This document shows, piece by piece, positions 1 through 8,166 of a DNA stretch of 64,000 nucleotides; the stretch's first letter is position 1; each line of letters opens with the position of its first letter. The position numbers and the translations under genes are program-made. This DNA comes from Boseongicola sp. H5 (GTDB lineage: Bacteria > Pseudomonadota > Alphaproteobacteria > Rhodobacterales > Rhodobacteraceae): the NCBI GenBank assembly GCA_020622165.1, contig JACNMN010000001.1, forward strand, positions 682,001 through 746,000. The letters run 5' to 3'. A model generated the notes under the pieces. It saw only the letters and a list, made by a program, of their open reading frames with translations. It ran no database searches and was not told where the DNA came from.

Positions 1-2
1 AC

Positions 3-251
3 ACGGCCTTCCTTTACCCCGACCGTGCGGCGCTTGCCGGGGCGGTGGCCCGGGTCATCGCCGCCGGCATTCCGATCGAAGGCGCCTCCGATCATGGTGT
101 CAGCGAGGCGGTCTACCTATCCGACCCCGATGGCAACGGCGTCGAACTCTACCGGGACCGCGCGCCCGAAGACTGGCCGCGCGCCGCGGATGGCAGCCTG
201 TCGATGATAACCGATCCGCTGGATTTGCAGGCGCTTCTGGCCGAAGACTGA
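3..251 (+). CDS. VOC/glyoxalase-superfamily protein, 3' end only
   Basis: An open frame enters from the left edge and stops at a TGA at 249-251, leaving the last 82 residues. The tail carries the C-terminal half of a vicinal-oxygen-chelate module: DHGVSEAVYLSDPDGNGVEL is the classic beta-strand with the metal-ligand Glu (in VELY), as in CatE/YfiE-type glyoxalase or ring-cleavage dioxygenase relatives. The N-terminal half and the start lie outside the window, so substrate cannot be judged. The fold call is firm; a dioxygenase rather than glyoxalase or resistance function is only a guess. Confidence 0.75.
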   Translation, partial: TAFLYPDRAALAGAVARVIAAGIPIEGASDHGVSEAVYLSDPDGNGVELYRDRAPEDWPRAADGSLSMITDPLDLQALLAED

Positions 252-376
252 CACTCACCGGTCCTTCTCTGTTCGCAGTTGCACAAAACTTTCACAATCC
301 CGGGCTGGACTTTCCCGGGCGCACACTTACATCTCCAACTCCGAACCGCGACTTCAAACCTTGGGGGAGCATTCTC

Positions 377-517
377 ATGACATATCTGACCAAGACCAAA
401 CCGGTCCAAACGGCGGCCGAAACACCGCTGAAACCGGTGGCCAGACCCCGGCCCGACGCCCCGAAACCCGGCGCGATGGATTATCAGCTCGGGTTTACGT
501 CTGGACCTCTGACCTAA
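377..517 (+). CDS. Small 46-residue ORF, possible leader peptide
   Basis: An ATG at 377 sits 7 nt after a strong Shine-Dalgarno (GGGGGAG at 363-369) and opens a 46-codon frame ending TAA at 515-517. The product is rich in Pro, Thr and Ala, with no membrane segment or known domain. It ends 11 nt before the 5' arm of a hairpin that covers the SD of the next gene, so a terminating ribosome would overlap that hairpin. This suggests a translated leader coupled to the aminotransferase. It is not enriched in branched-chain residues, so classical amino-acid attenuation is not indicated. It could also simply be an unrecognised small protein. Confidence 0.45.
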   Translation: MTYLTKTKPVQTAAETPLKPVARPRPDAPKPGAMDYQLGFTSGPLT

Positions 518-528
518 AGTCACTCATG

Positions 529-553
529 CTCCCCCCGTCACTTGCGGGGGGAG
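529..553 (+). promoter_or_regulatory. Hairpin sequestering the SD of the aminotransferase gene
   Basis: CTCCCCCCG (529-537) pairs perfectly with CGGGGGGAG (545-553), a 9-bp almost all-GC stem with a 7-nt loop. The 3' arm is the Shine-Dalgarno itself (GGGGGGAGG, 6 nt before the ATG at 560). There is no U-run, so it is not an ordinary terminator. As folded it should block initiation unless opened by the ribosome finishing the small ORF at 377-517, or by a ligand or temperature. Confidence 0.55.
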
Positions 554-559
554 GATCAG

Positions 560-1426
560 ATGGCGACCGGCAGCAACATCAAAACCTATTTCGATGGCGC
601 ATGGCATGATGGCGATGTTCCGATCATGCGGGCCGCCGATCATGGCGCATGGCTGGGCACCACCGTTTTCGATGGCGCGCGTCACGTGGACGGTCTGGCG
701 CCGGATCTTATGGCCCATTGCGAGCGGGTGAACCGCTCCGCCGCGGCGCTGATGCTGACGCCGACCCATACGGCACAAGAAATTTTCGACATCACCTGGG
801 AGGGGCTGAAACGCTACCCGAAGGACACGCCCGTTTACATACGCCCGATGTACTGGGGTCTGGATGGCGGCCATATGGGGATTGTTCCCAAGGAGAACGC
901 GACCGGCTTCGCGATCTGTCTGGAAGAGATCCCGATGGCGGCGCCCGAAGCCGCCTCGCGGCTGACCACCACGCAGTTCCACCGCCCCGTGCTGGCCGAC
1001 AACGTGACCAACGCCAAGGCGGGCTGTCTCTATCCGAACAACGCGCGGATGCTGGCCGAGGCCGCGTCTAGGGGGTATGACAATGCGCTGGTCGCCGACG
1101 CGCTTGGCAATGTGGCCGAAACCGCCACCGCCAATATCTTCATGGTTCAGGACGGCGTGGTGTTCACCCCGATCGCCAACGGGACATTCCTGTCGGGCAT
1201 CACGCGGGCCCGCCATATCCGGAACCTCCGCGCAGACGGCTACGACGTCCGGGAGGAAGTGCTGGGTTTCGACCGCTTCCGCGCGGCGGACGAAGTGTTC
1301 ATGTCGGGCAATCTCAACAAGGTCACGCCGGTAACCGAATTCGACGGCACCCACTACCAGATCGGCCCGGTGACTCGGAAAACAAGGGAGCTTTACTGGG
1401 ACTGGGCGCAATCCGCCGATGCCTGA
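560..1426 (+). CDS. Branched-chain amino acid aminotransferase-like, PLP fold class IV
   Basis: This 288-aa protein is of the IlvE/DAAT/ADCL class IV family, which moves amino groups between branched-chain (or D-) amino acids and 2-oxo acids. The PLP lysine is K153 in TNAKAGCLYPNN, and the C-terminal phosphate-binding stretch EVFMSGNLNKVTPV is present. The ATG at 560 is chosen because it has a perfect SD; an upstream in-frame TTG at 542 lies within the hairpin. The N-terminus (YFDGAWHDGDVPIMRAADHG) differs from the usual alphaproteobacterial IlvE, so I read it as a paralogue of uncertain substrate. Initiation is probably controlled by the SD hairpin just upstream. Confidence 0.85.
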   Translation: MATGSNIKTYFDGAWHDGDVPIMRAADHGAWLGTTVFDGARHVDGLAPDLMAHCERVNRSAAALMLTPTHTAQEIFDITWEGLKRYPKDTPVYIRPMYWGLDGGHMGIVPKENATGFAICLEEIPMAAPEAASRLTTTQFHRPVLADNVTNAKAGCLYPNNARMLAEAASRGYDNALVADALGNVAETATANIFMVQDGVVFTPIANGTFLSGITRARHIRNLRADGYDVREEVLGFDRFRAADEVFMSGNLNKVTPVTEFDGTHYQIGPVTRKTRELYWDWAQSADA

Positions 1427-1562
1427 GTTTCGACGGCCGCTTGTCCGGATGCGCGCAAGCGGGCATTGGCCGGACCGGCCCCAAGGCGGCCGGAGCCTTG
1501 CGCTAAATCCGTTGCATGGACCCGCCCGACAGGTCATTCTCCGCCACCGGAGGGCCTGAACC

Positions 1563-2018
1563 ATGCGCAAATTCCTGGTCGTGCTGGACGATACCCGCGA
1601 ATGCCTGAACGCGATGCGGTTTGCCGCCATGCGCGCGGCCCATACGGGCGGTGGCGTCGAAATCCTGTCGGTGATTCCGCCCGATGAATTCAATCACTGG
1701 ATCGGTGTGGGCGAGATGATGCGCGCCGAGGCCCGCGAACGGATCGAGGCGCATTTCAACGTCTTCGCCAAATGGATGCGCGATCGTCAGGGCATCGACC
1801 CCGAACTGGTGATCCGCGAGGGCGAACCGGTGGACGAGATCCTGGCGCAGGTGCGCGAAGACCCGGAAATCGGCGTTCTGGTTCTGGGGGCGGGCACGGG
1901 CAAGGGCGGCCCCGGGCCTTTGGTGACCGCGCTGACCAAAAGTGCCGGCACCCTGCCGGTTCCGATGACGATCGTGCCGGGCGAGATGTCGAAAGAGCAG
2001 CTTGAGCAGATCACCTGA
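1563..2018 (+). CDS. Universal stress protein, UspA family
   Basis: A single-domain cytoplasmic Usp of 151 aa. The N-terminal strand KFLVVLDDT carries the conserved acidic pair, and GAGTGKGGPGPLVT (109-122) is the ATP-binding G-x2-G-x9-G-(S/T) loop, implying the nucleotide-binding subclass. SD GGAGGG at 1549-1554 is 8 nt from the ATG. The gene stands alone between the aminotransferase and the Nfu gene, same strand, with no overlap. Its precise role (stress survival, signalling) cannot be read from sequence. Confidence 0.88.
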   Translation: MRKFLVVLDDTRECLNAMRFAAMRAAHTGGGVEILSVIPPDEFNHWIGVGEMMRAEARERIEAHFNVFAKWMRDRQGIDPELVIREGEPVDEILAQVREDPEIGVLVLGAGTGKGGPGPLVTALTKSAGTLPVPMTIVPGEMSKEQLEQIT

Positions 2019-2065
2019 TATGCCGGCACCGGACGCCTCCTGCCAGTTTAGAACCGTTCCAAAAC

Positions 2066-2094
2066 TTGACTTCCCGGACCATCGGGCGCATATC
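2066..2094 (+). promoter_or_regulatory. Sigma-70-type promoter of the Nfu gene
   Basis: TTGACT (2066-2071) and CATATC (2089-2094) are separated by exactly 17 bp. The expected start is near 2101, giving a short leader to the ATG at 2122. This is one of the best consensus matches in the window. Confidence 0.55.
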
Positions 2095-2121
2095 TGAGCA
2101 AACCGCTAAGGATATGCCGCC

Positions 2122-2685
2122 ATGTTCATCCAGACCGAATCGACCCCGAACCCCGCAACCCTGAAATTCCTGCCGGGCCAGACCGTGCTGGGTGTGGGCA
2201 CCGCCGATTTCCCCTCCGCCGACACGGCCGGAAAATCTCCGCTGGCAAGCCGTATCTTCGCCGTCGACGGTGTGACTGGCGTATTCTTCGGCACCGATTT
2301 CGTGACGGTGACCAAGGCCGAGGCTGTGGAATGGGACCATGTGAAGCCCGCCATTCTCGGCGCGATCATGGAACATTTCCAGTCCGGCCAGCCGGTGATG
2401 GAAGGCGAAGGCGGCGGCACCGGCGGCCATGCCGAACATGATGGCGAGGACGCCGAGATCGTGGGGCAGATCAAGGAACTGCTCGACACGCGCGTGCGCC
2501 CGGCCGTGGCACAGGATGGCGGCGATATAACGTTCCACGGGTTTGACCGGGGCGTCGTCTATCTGCATATGCAGGGCGCCTGCGCCGGCTGCCCGTCATC
2601 GACGCTGACCCTGAAAATGGGCATCGAAAACCTGCTGCGTCATTACATCCCCGAAGTGCTTGAGGTTCGCCCTGTCGCAGTCTGA
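2122..2685 (+). CDS. NifU-family Fe-S cluster scaffold/carrier (Nfu)
   Basis: A 187-aa protein with the Nfu N-terminal domain first (MFIQTESTPNPATLKFLPG, residues 1-85), a Gly/His/acidic linker (about 92-112), then the NifU C-terminal domain. The cluster-binding CxxC is C154-A-G-C157. It is known as a [4Fe-4S] carrier delivering clusters to apo-enzymes, in the layout of mitochondrial NFU1. It has its own promoter (2066-2094). No isc/suf gene lies nearby, consistent with a stand-alone carrier. The linker histidines (GGHAEHDGED) are a small oddity. Confidence 0.93.
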   Translation: MFIQTESTPNPATLKFLPGQTVLGVGTADFPSADTAGKSPLASRIFAVDGVTGVFFGTDFVTVTKAEAVEWDHVKPAILGAIMEHFQSGQPVMEGEGGGTGGHAEHDGEDAEIVGQIKELLDTRVRPAVAQDGGDITFHGFDRGVVYLHMQGACAGCPSSTLTLKMGIENLLRHYIPEVLEVRPVAV

Positions 2686-2817
2686 CGCCGGGATGAGAAC
2701 CGGGCGCTGCCGTTACGGCGCTACGCACATCATCACGGTCTCACCCCTGCCTGAGACGGCGTCCTCTCGCCGGTCCGGCGATTGCCGGCGCGTCATCGCG
2801 GCGCCGGTTCTCGAACC

Positions 2818-3492
2818 ATGATCCTCGCCTTCGATACGTCCGGCCCCCACTGCGCCGCCACGTTGGTCCGGGGCGACCGGGTGCTCGCCCATCGTCACGA
2901 GCCGATGAAAAAGGGGCAGGCGGAAGCTCTGATGCCGCTCATTGCGGATATGATGGAAACCGAGGGGCTGACCCCGGCGGATCTGGCCACCATCGGCGTC
3001 GGCACCGGTCCGGGCAATTTCACCGGTTTGCGCATCGCGGTGTCCGCCGCGCGCGGCATGGCGCTGGCCCTTGGCGTGCCCGCCATCGGCGTCACCGGCT
3101 TTGAAATCATGCGAGGCGGACACTGCCCGCAAGCGGCCACGCCGCAACTCGTCAGCCTGCCCGGTCCGCGCGGCACGGCCTATGTGCAGCCCTTCAGGGG
3201 CGGCGCGGCGGTTGGCCCACCGCGCCAGATCGACCCGGCCGATCCGCCCGCCGATCTCGAACTGCCGGAGGGTGGCGAGGTGCTGGGCCATGAGGCCGCA
3301 GCCATCGCCTATGGGCTCGCATCCGGCGCACATCCGCGCCCGGCCGTTCTTCTGGACTATGCCCGCCCGCTGGCCCGCATCGCGATGGCGAAATTCGCAA
3401 CCGGCCAGAGCTTTCAGCGCCCCGCCCCGCTATATGTCCGGGCGGCGGACGCGGCCCCCTCCCGGCAGGCAGCCCCGGTCATTCTGGAATGA
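2818..3492 (+). CDS. tsaB: tRNA t6A biosynthesis protein TsaB
   Basis: This 224-aa protein belongs to the ASKHA-fold TsaB (YeaZ) family, partner of TsaD, TsaE and TsaC in making threonylcarbamoyl-adenosine at tRNA position 37. Characteristic stretches are MILAFDTSGPHCAATLVRG at the start and GVGTGPGNFTGLRIAVSAAR at about 60-80. The ATG at 2818 is chosen over an upstream in-frame start at 2782 because family members begin MILAFDTS; the SD is poor. The stop overlaps rimI by 4 nt (ATGA), the common tsaB-rimI pairing. Confidence 0.92.
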   Translation: MILAFDTSGPHCAATLVRGDRVLAHRHEPMKKGQAEALMPLIADMMETEGLTPADLATIGVGTGPGNFTGLRIAVSAARGMALALGVPAIGVTGFEIMRGGHCPQAATPQLVSLPGPRGTAYVQPFRGGAAVGPPRQIDPADPPADLELPEGGEVLGHEAAAIAYGLASGAHPRPAVLLDYARPLARIAMAKFATGQSFQRPAPLYVRAADAAPSRQAAPVILE

Positions 3493-3905
3493 CCCCGGAG
3501 CAGCTGGCCCTGATCCATGACCGCGCCTTCACAAGGCAGCGTGCATGGAGCGCTGCGGAGTTCCGGGAGCTTCTGGCGCAGGCCAGTATCCGGCTGCTGC
3601 ACCGGGGGCAGGCGTTTCTGCTCCTGCGGCTTCTCCCGCCGGAGATGGAGATCCTCACCCTCGCCGTCGCACCGGCCGCGCGACGGCAGGGTCTCGCGCT
3701 GGCCCTTCTGGACGACACCGAGATGCTGGCCCGCGATCAGGGGGTGAACCGCCTGTTTCTGGAGGTGGCCGCATGCAACGCGCCGGCGGTCGGCCTCTAT
3801 GTCCGGGCAGGGTTTGCGAAAACCGGCCTGCGCCCGGCCTACTACACCCATAAGGACGGCACCCGCGACGACGCGTTGATCATGGAACGCGTGCTGACCG
3901 CCTAA
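3489..3905 (+). CDS. rimI: RimI-like GNAT N-acetyltransferase
   Basis: A 138-aa GNAT-fold acetyltransferase. Motif A is LAVAPAARRQGLALALL (acetyl-CoA loop R/Q-x-x-G-x-A), followed by VNRLFLEVAACNAPAVGLYV and the C-terminal GF..TGLRPAYY region typical of RimI, which acetylates the N-terminus of ribosomal protein S18 in enterobacteria. Translational coupling with tsaB (ATGA overlap) supports the RimI name, although the E. coli substrate need not be conserved. Confidence 0.82.
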   Translation: MTPEQLALIHDRAFTRQRAWSAAEFRELLAQASIRLLHRGQAFLLLRLLPPEMEILTLAVAPAARRQGLALALLDDTEMLARDQGVNRLFLEVAACNAPAVGLYVRAGFAKTGLRPAYYTHKDGTRDDALIMERVLTA

Positions 3906-4085
3906 TTTGCCGTCAACCCGGGAAAAGCTGACGTTGGGTCCGCCTGCCGTGCCGCGCCGCACACCAGAATCCGGTTGACCGCCCCGCCCGGCTTTGCCCT
4001 TATTCTGCGCAGGGATCACGAGATCTTTGCTTGCGGGCGCCGGATCGTACCGGCCACTGGCCCGCCACCAACTGGGAGTGTTTAA

Positions 4086-5084
4086 ATGAGCTTGATGAAA
4101 TCTTTGCTTGGCGCGGCCGCGGCGACGGCGCTGAGCGTCACGGCGGTTCTGGCCGACGGCCCTGCGCTGGTGTTCGATCTGGGCGGAAAATTCGACCGGT
4201 CGTTCAACGAGGCGGCCTTCAACGGCGCGCAGCGGTGGGCCGAGGAGACCGGCGGCGAATATCGCGAGATCGAGTTGCAGTCGGACGCACAGCGCGAACA
4301 GGCGCTCCGCCGTCTGGCCGAAGCGGGCTCCAACCCGGTGGTGATGGCGGGCTTTGCCTTCGGATCGGTGCTGGACACCATCGCGCCCGACTACCCGGAC
4401 ACCACCTTCGTGATCATCGACAGCGTGGTCGACCAGTCCAATGTGCAGTCGATCATCTTCCAGGAACATGAAGGCTCGTTCCTTGTCGGCATGCTTGCCG
4501 GCATGGCGTCGGAAACCGGCGTCGTGGGCTTTGTCGGCGGCATGGACATTCCGCTGATCTCGCGCTTCGGCTGCGGCTATGCCCAGGGCGTGGTGGCCGC
4601 AAATCCCGACGCGACCGTGATCGCGAACATGACGGGCACGACGCCTGCGGCCTGGAACGACCCGGTTCGCGGCGGTGAGCTGACCCGTGGCCAGATCGCG
4701 CAGGGCGCCGATGTGGTCTATGCGGCCGCCGGCGGCACCGGCGTGGGGGTTCTGCAAACCGCGGCGGATGAGGGCATCCTGTCGATCGGTGTGGACAGCA
4801 ACCAGAACGGCATTCATCCCGGTCAGGTTCTGACCTCGATGCTGAAGCGCGTGGACGTGGCGGTCTACAACGCCTTCAGCGCCGGCGAAGAGATCGAAAC
4901 CGGTGTGACGGTTCTCGGCCTGGCGGAAGACGGCGTCGGCTATGCGCTGGACGAAAACAACGCCGAGCTGATCACGCCGGAGATGCAGGAGGCCGTGGAC
5001 GCGGCGCGCGAACAGATCATCGCGGGTGAAATCGTCGTCCACAACTTCTCCGATGACGGCACCTGCCCGGTGGCGATGCAATAA
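4086..5084 (+). CDS. BMP-family ABC transporter substrate-binding protein
   Basis: A 332-aa periplasmic binding protein of the basic membrane protein/PnrA family, which typically binds purine nucleosides. A Sec signal peptide occupies residues 1-23 (basic start, Ala-rich core, cleavage near VLA-DG). There is no lipobox, so the protein is free in the periplasm, unlike the lipoprotein PnrA. GGKFDRSFNEAAFNGAQRW and GVDSNQNGIHPGQVLTSMLK are family hallmarks of the ligand cleft. First gene of the importer operon 4086-9132; a hairpin terminator (5143-5176) follows it, as expected for a protein needed in excess over the membrane parts. Confidence 0.92.
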   Translation: MSLMKSLLGAAAATALSVTAVLADGPALVFDLGGKFDRSFNEAAFNGAQRWAEETGGEYREIELQSDAQREQALRRLAEAGSNPVVMAGFAFGSVLDTIAPDYPDTTFVIIDSVVDQSNVQSIIFQEHEGSFLVGMLAGMASETGVVGFVGGMDIPLISRFGCGYAQGVVAANPDATVIANMTGTTPAAWNDPVRGGELTRGQIAQGADVVYAAAGGTGVGVLQTAADEGILSIGVDSNQNGIHPGQVLTSMLKRVDVAVYNAFSAGEEIETGVTVLGLAEDGVGYALDENNAELITPEMQEAVDAAREQIIAGEIVVHNFSDDGTCPVAMQ

Positions 5085-5142
5085 TCCGGTTGTGGTGCAT
5101 CGGCATAGACATATGCCCCTGCGCCGTTCCATAACGTTGACG

Positions 5143-5176
5143 AAGGGCCGCCCCGGTCTCCGGTGTGCGGCCCTTT
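5143..5176 (+). terminator. Intra-operon terminator after the binding-protein gene
   Basis: AAGGGCCGC (5143-5151) pairs with GCGGCCCTT (5167-5175), and the loop contains an extra CCGG...CCGG pairing. A short T stretch follows, with a second T6 run about 10 nt further on. It lies between the binding-protein and ATPase genes and probably gives partial termination. Confidence 0.6.
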
Positions 5177-5219
5177 CCATACCTTTTTTCCAAGCCCGTG
5201 CGCACGCAGGACCACGTAA

Positions 5220-6761
5220 ATGACCCAAGCCTCCCCCGCGATCGAGCTGAAAGGCATCTCCAAGGCATTCGGCCCGGTTCAGGCCAACAAGGACATCTCC
5301 ATTTCCGTTCAGCCCGGCACCATCCACGGCATCGTGGGCGAAAACGGCGCCGGAAAATCGACGCTGATGTCCATCCTTTACGGCTTCTACAAGGCGGATG
5401 CGGGCGAGATCTTCATCAACGGGCAACTAACGCCGATCCCCGACAGCCAGGCCGCGATCAGCGCCGGCATCGGCATGGTTCACCAGCATTTCAAGCTGGT
5501 CGAGAATTTCACCGTCGTCGAAAACGTGATCCTCGGCGCCGAAGACGGCGCGATGCTGCAACCCTCCATCGCCAAGGCCCGCAAACTGCTGACCGAACTG
5601 GCCGAGGAATACGGGCTGAACGTCGACCCCGACGCGGTGGTCGAGGAGTTGAGCGTCGGCCACCAGCAGCGCGTGGAGATCCTGAAACAGCTTTACCGCA
5701 AGGCCGACATCCTCATCCTCGACGAACCCACGGGCGTGTTGACCCCGGCGGAGGCCGATCAGCTGTTCCGGATCCTGGGTCGGCTCAAGGAAGAAGGCAA
5801 AACCATCATCCTTATCACCCATAAACTGCGCGAGATCATGGAGGTGACCGACACCGTTTCCGTGATGCGCCGGGGGCAGATGACCGCGACCGTGAAAACC
5901 GCCGAGACCTCGCCCCCCGAACTGGCGGAGATGATGGTGGGCCGCAAGGTGCTGCTGCGCGTGGACAAGAAACCGGCAAATCCCGGCGCCACGGTCCTGA
6001 AGGTCGATGGCCTGAAGGTCAGGGACGGCAAGGGCGTGGAACGTCTGAAGGGCATCTCGTTCCACATCCGCGCCGGCGAAATCCTCGGCATTGCCGGCGT
6101 CGCGGGCAATGGCCAGACCGAGCTTCTGGAGGTGCTGGGCGGGATGAGGCCGGCCCAGAGCGGCACAGTGATCCTGAACAACGACCAGATCGACCTGACG
6201 GGCAAGCATTCCAACGGACAGACCCGCCGCAATCGCGGCATCGCGCATGTGCCCGAGGACCGCCAGCAGGAAGGCCTCATCATGCCCTATGAGGCATGGG
6301 AAAACATCGCCTTCGGTTATCACCATGACCCGAAGTACCAGCGCAACCGTCTGTTGATGAACAATACCGAGATCCGCGCCGACACCATGGCCAAGATGGA
6401 GCGCTATGACGTGCGCCCGCCCAATCCGCGCCTGCCGGCGCGCAATTTTTCGGGCGGCAACCAGCAGAAGCTGGTCGTGGCCCGGGAGATGGAGCGCAAT
6501 CCCGACCTGTTGCTGATCGGGCAGCCGACACGCGGGGTGGATATCGGCGCGATCGAGTTCATTCACCAGCAGATCATCGCGCTCAGGGATCAGGGCAAGG
6601 CGATCCTGCTGGTGTCGGTCGAGCTGGATGAGATCCTGGGGCTTTCCGACCGGATCGCCGTGATGTTCGATGGGCATTTCATGGGCGAACGCCTGCCCGA
6701 TGAAACCGACGAAAGAGAGCTTGGCCTGATGATGGCGGGCATGACCAAGGGGGCCGCGTAG
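5220..6761 (+). CDS. ABC importer ATPase with two fused nucleotide-binding domains
   Basis: A 513-aa protein with tandem ATPase domains, of the YufO/sugar-type (CUT2-like) family that pairs with BMP proteins. Domain 1 has Walker A GENGAGKS (40-47), signature LSVGHQQR and Walker B LILDEPTG. Domain 2 has a decayed Walker A ([10 protein letters not shown]), signature FSGGNQQK and [12 protein letters not shown], where the catalytic Glu is replaced. That asymmetry is normal for the family. The stop is directly followed by the permease ATG (TAGATG), so translation is coupled. Substrate is inferred to be nucleosides. Confidence 0.92.
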   Translation: MTQASPAIELKGISKAFGPVQANKDISISVQPGTIHGIVGENGAGKSTLMSILYGFYKADAGEIFINGQLTPIPDSQAAISAGIGMVHQHFKLVENFTVVENVILGAEDGAMLQPSIAKARKLLTELAEEYGLNVDPDAVVEELSVGHQQRVEILKQLYRKADILILDEPTGVLTPAEADQLFRILGRLKEEGKTIILITHKLREIMEVTDTVSVMRRGQMTATVKTAETSPPELAEMMVGRKVLLRVDKKPANPGATVLKVDGLKVRDGKGVERLKGISFHIRAGEILGIAGVAGNGQTELLEVLGGMRPAQSGTVILNNDQIDLTGKHSNGQTRRNRGIAHVPEDRQQEGLIMPYEAWENIAFGYHHDPKYQRNRLLMNNTEIRADTMAKMERYDVRPPNPRLPARNFSGGNQQKLVVAREMERNPDLLLIGQPTRGVDIGAIEFIHQQIIALRDQGKAILLVSVELDEILGLSDRIAVMFDGHFMGERLPDETDERELGLMMAGMTKGAA

Positions 6762-7871
6762 ATGGACAAGATGCCAAAATGGGCCGATGTGATCCTGATC
6801 CCGCTGATCAGCGTGATCCTTGCGCTGCTCGTGTCCGGGCTTGTGGTGCTCTATATCGGCGAAAGCCCGGTCGAGGCGATGCAGATCATGGTGCGCGGCG
6901 CCATGGGGTCGGCCTATGGCTGGGGCTACACGCTTTTCTACGCCACGAATTTCATCTTTACCGGGCTGGCCGTGGCGGTGGCCTTTCACGCGCGGATGTT
7001 CAATATCGGCGGCGAGGGGCAGGCCGCTCTGGGCGGTCTCGGGGTGGCGGTCGTCTGCCTGTCCGTGCCTTGGCCGCACTGGTCCGTGGCCCTGCTTGTG
7101 GCCAGCGGCGCAGCGGCGATCTTCGGCGCGGCCTGGGCGGCGATCCCGGCCTATCTTCAGGCCAAGCGCGGCAGCCATATCGTGATCACCACGATCATGT
7201 TCAACTTCATCGCATCGGCGCTGCTGGTCTATCTTCTGGTCAACGTGTTCCGCGTGCCGGGCAGCATGGCGCCCGAAACCGCGCGGTTCGCCGACGCCGT
7301 GCATCTGCCGAACGCGGCAGATATCGTGCCGTGGCTGGGGTTCCGGTCCTCCACCCCGCTCAACATCTCGTTCCTCCTCGCGTTGCTGGCCTGTTTCCTG
7401 GTCTGGATGCTGATCTGGCGCACCCGTCTGGGGTATGAAATCCGCGCCTTCGGCCATTCCGAAACGGCGGCTGTCTATGCCGGTATCAGCCCGGTGCGCA
7501 TCATCATGATCGCGATGCTGATCTCGGGCGGGCTGGCCGGGCTGATGGCCACCAACTCGGTCATGGGAGAGGCCGAACGGCTGGTGATCGACAATGTGCA
7601 AGGCGCGGGCTTCGTCGGGATCGCGGTGGCGCTGATGGGCCGGTCGCACCCGGTGGGCGTGTTCCTCGCGGCGATCCTCTTCGGTGTGCTCTATCAGGGC
7701 GGAGCGGAGCTTGAATTCGAGATGCCGGCCGTCAGCCGCGAAATGATCGTCGTGATTCAGGCGCTGGTCATCCTGTTCACCGGCGCGCTCGACAACATGG
7801 TGCGGATGCCGATGGAAAAGCTCTTCCTCAGCCTGCGCCGCCGCGACCGCGCGGACAGCCCGGCGGAGTAA
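6762..7871 (+). CDS. ABC transporter permease (YufP/NupP-like)
   Basis: An integral membrane permease of 369 aa, with about 8-10 hydrophobic segments starting at residues 9-30. It belongs to the BPD_transp_2 family; FNIGGEGQAALGGLGVAV is the conserved loop after TM2/3, and RAFGHSETAAVYAGISPVRI is the ATPase-coupling helix. It begins immediately after the ATPase stop. A degraded LysE-type remnant, not a functional gene, separates it from the partner permease at 8167. Confidence 0.92.
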   Translation: MDKMPKWADVILIPLISVILALLVSGLVVLYIGESPVEAMQIMVRGAMGSAYGWGYTLFYATNFIFTGLAVAVAFHARMFNIGGEGQAALGGLGVAVVCLSVPWPHWSVALLVASGAAAIFGAAWAAIPAYLQAKRGSHIVITTIMFNFIASALLVYLLVNVFRVPGSMAPETARFADAVHLPNAADIVPWLGFRSSTPLNISFLLALLACFLVWMLIWRTRLGYEIRAFGHSETAAVYAGISPVRIIMIAMLISGGLAGLMATNSVMGEAERLVIDNVQGAGFVGIAVALMGRSHPVGVFLAAILFGVLYQGGAELEFEMPAVSREMIVVIQALVILFTGALDNMVRMPMEKLFLSLRRRDRADSPAE

Positions 7872-7876
7872 CCCCG

Positions 7877-8162
7877 ATGATCGCCCAGCACCTGCCCGCA
7901 TTGCTCCTGGCTCTCGGCATCTTCGCGTCCGGGTTCTTGGTACTCGGCCCCAACATTCTGGCCGTCATGGGCACCTCGATGGCACAAGGCCGCCGCCGGA
8001 ACGCGCCGTACGGGGTCGAGGACGAGGAGCCCACGGGCCTGAACATGGTGCTGCGCGGGCCTGCCATCAAATTGACGAAGCCCGAAGCGCCGCCAGATCG
8101 AAACGGGCATGGGTCTCTTCTTCGCCTTCGCCGCCTTCAAACTCGCCACATCCCGGAGCTGA
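7877..8162 (+). pseudogene. Remnant of a LysE/RhtB-family exporter gene
   Basis: The frame from the ATG at 7877 encodes a LysE-type N-terminus (SGFLVLGPNILAVMGTSMAQ, then GRRR), matching the GPxxxxVxGTxMxxGR motif also seen in the intact LysE gene at 35237. Homology then stops. In a +1-shifted frame, 8082-8162 encodes a LysE-type C-terminus (RRQIETGMGLFFAFAAFKLA, then TSRS and stop), with a TGA in that frame just upstream near 8073. The roughly 130-residue middle, with its other TM helices, is missing. So this is an internally deleted, frameshifted gene. A tiny expressed membrane peptide from 7877 cannot be excluded. Confidence 0.6.
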
Positions 8163-8166
8163 GCCC

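Noticed and set aside
1475-1493. CCGGCC / GGCCGG hairpin after the class IV aminotransferase
   Set aside because: 6-bp stem without a T-run in very GC-rich DNA; too little to call.
3975-4006. TTGACC with TATTCT as a promoter for the BMP gene
   Set aside because: Spacing is 20 bp, too wide for a confident call, although a promoter must exist nearby.
3414-5426. A 670-residue antisense frame over rimI and the BMP gene
   Set aside because: Shadow of two well-supported genes with no start signal or motif.
5427-7901. An 824-residue antisense frame over the ABC ATPase and permease genes
   Set aside because: Composition (His/Asp/Arg/Gln-rich, no hydrophobic core) is that of a shadow frame.
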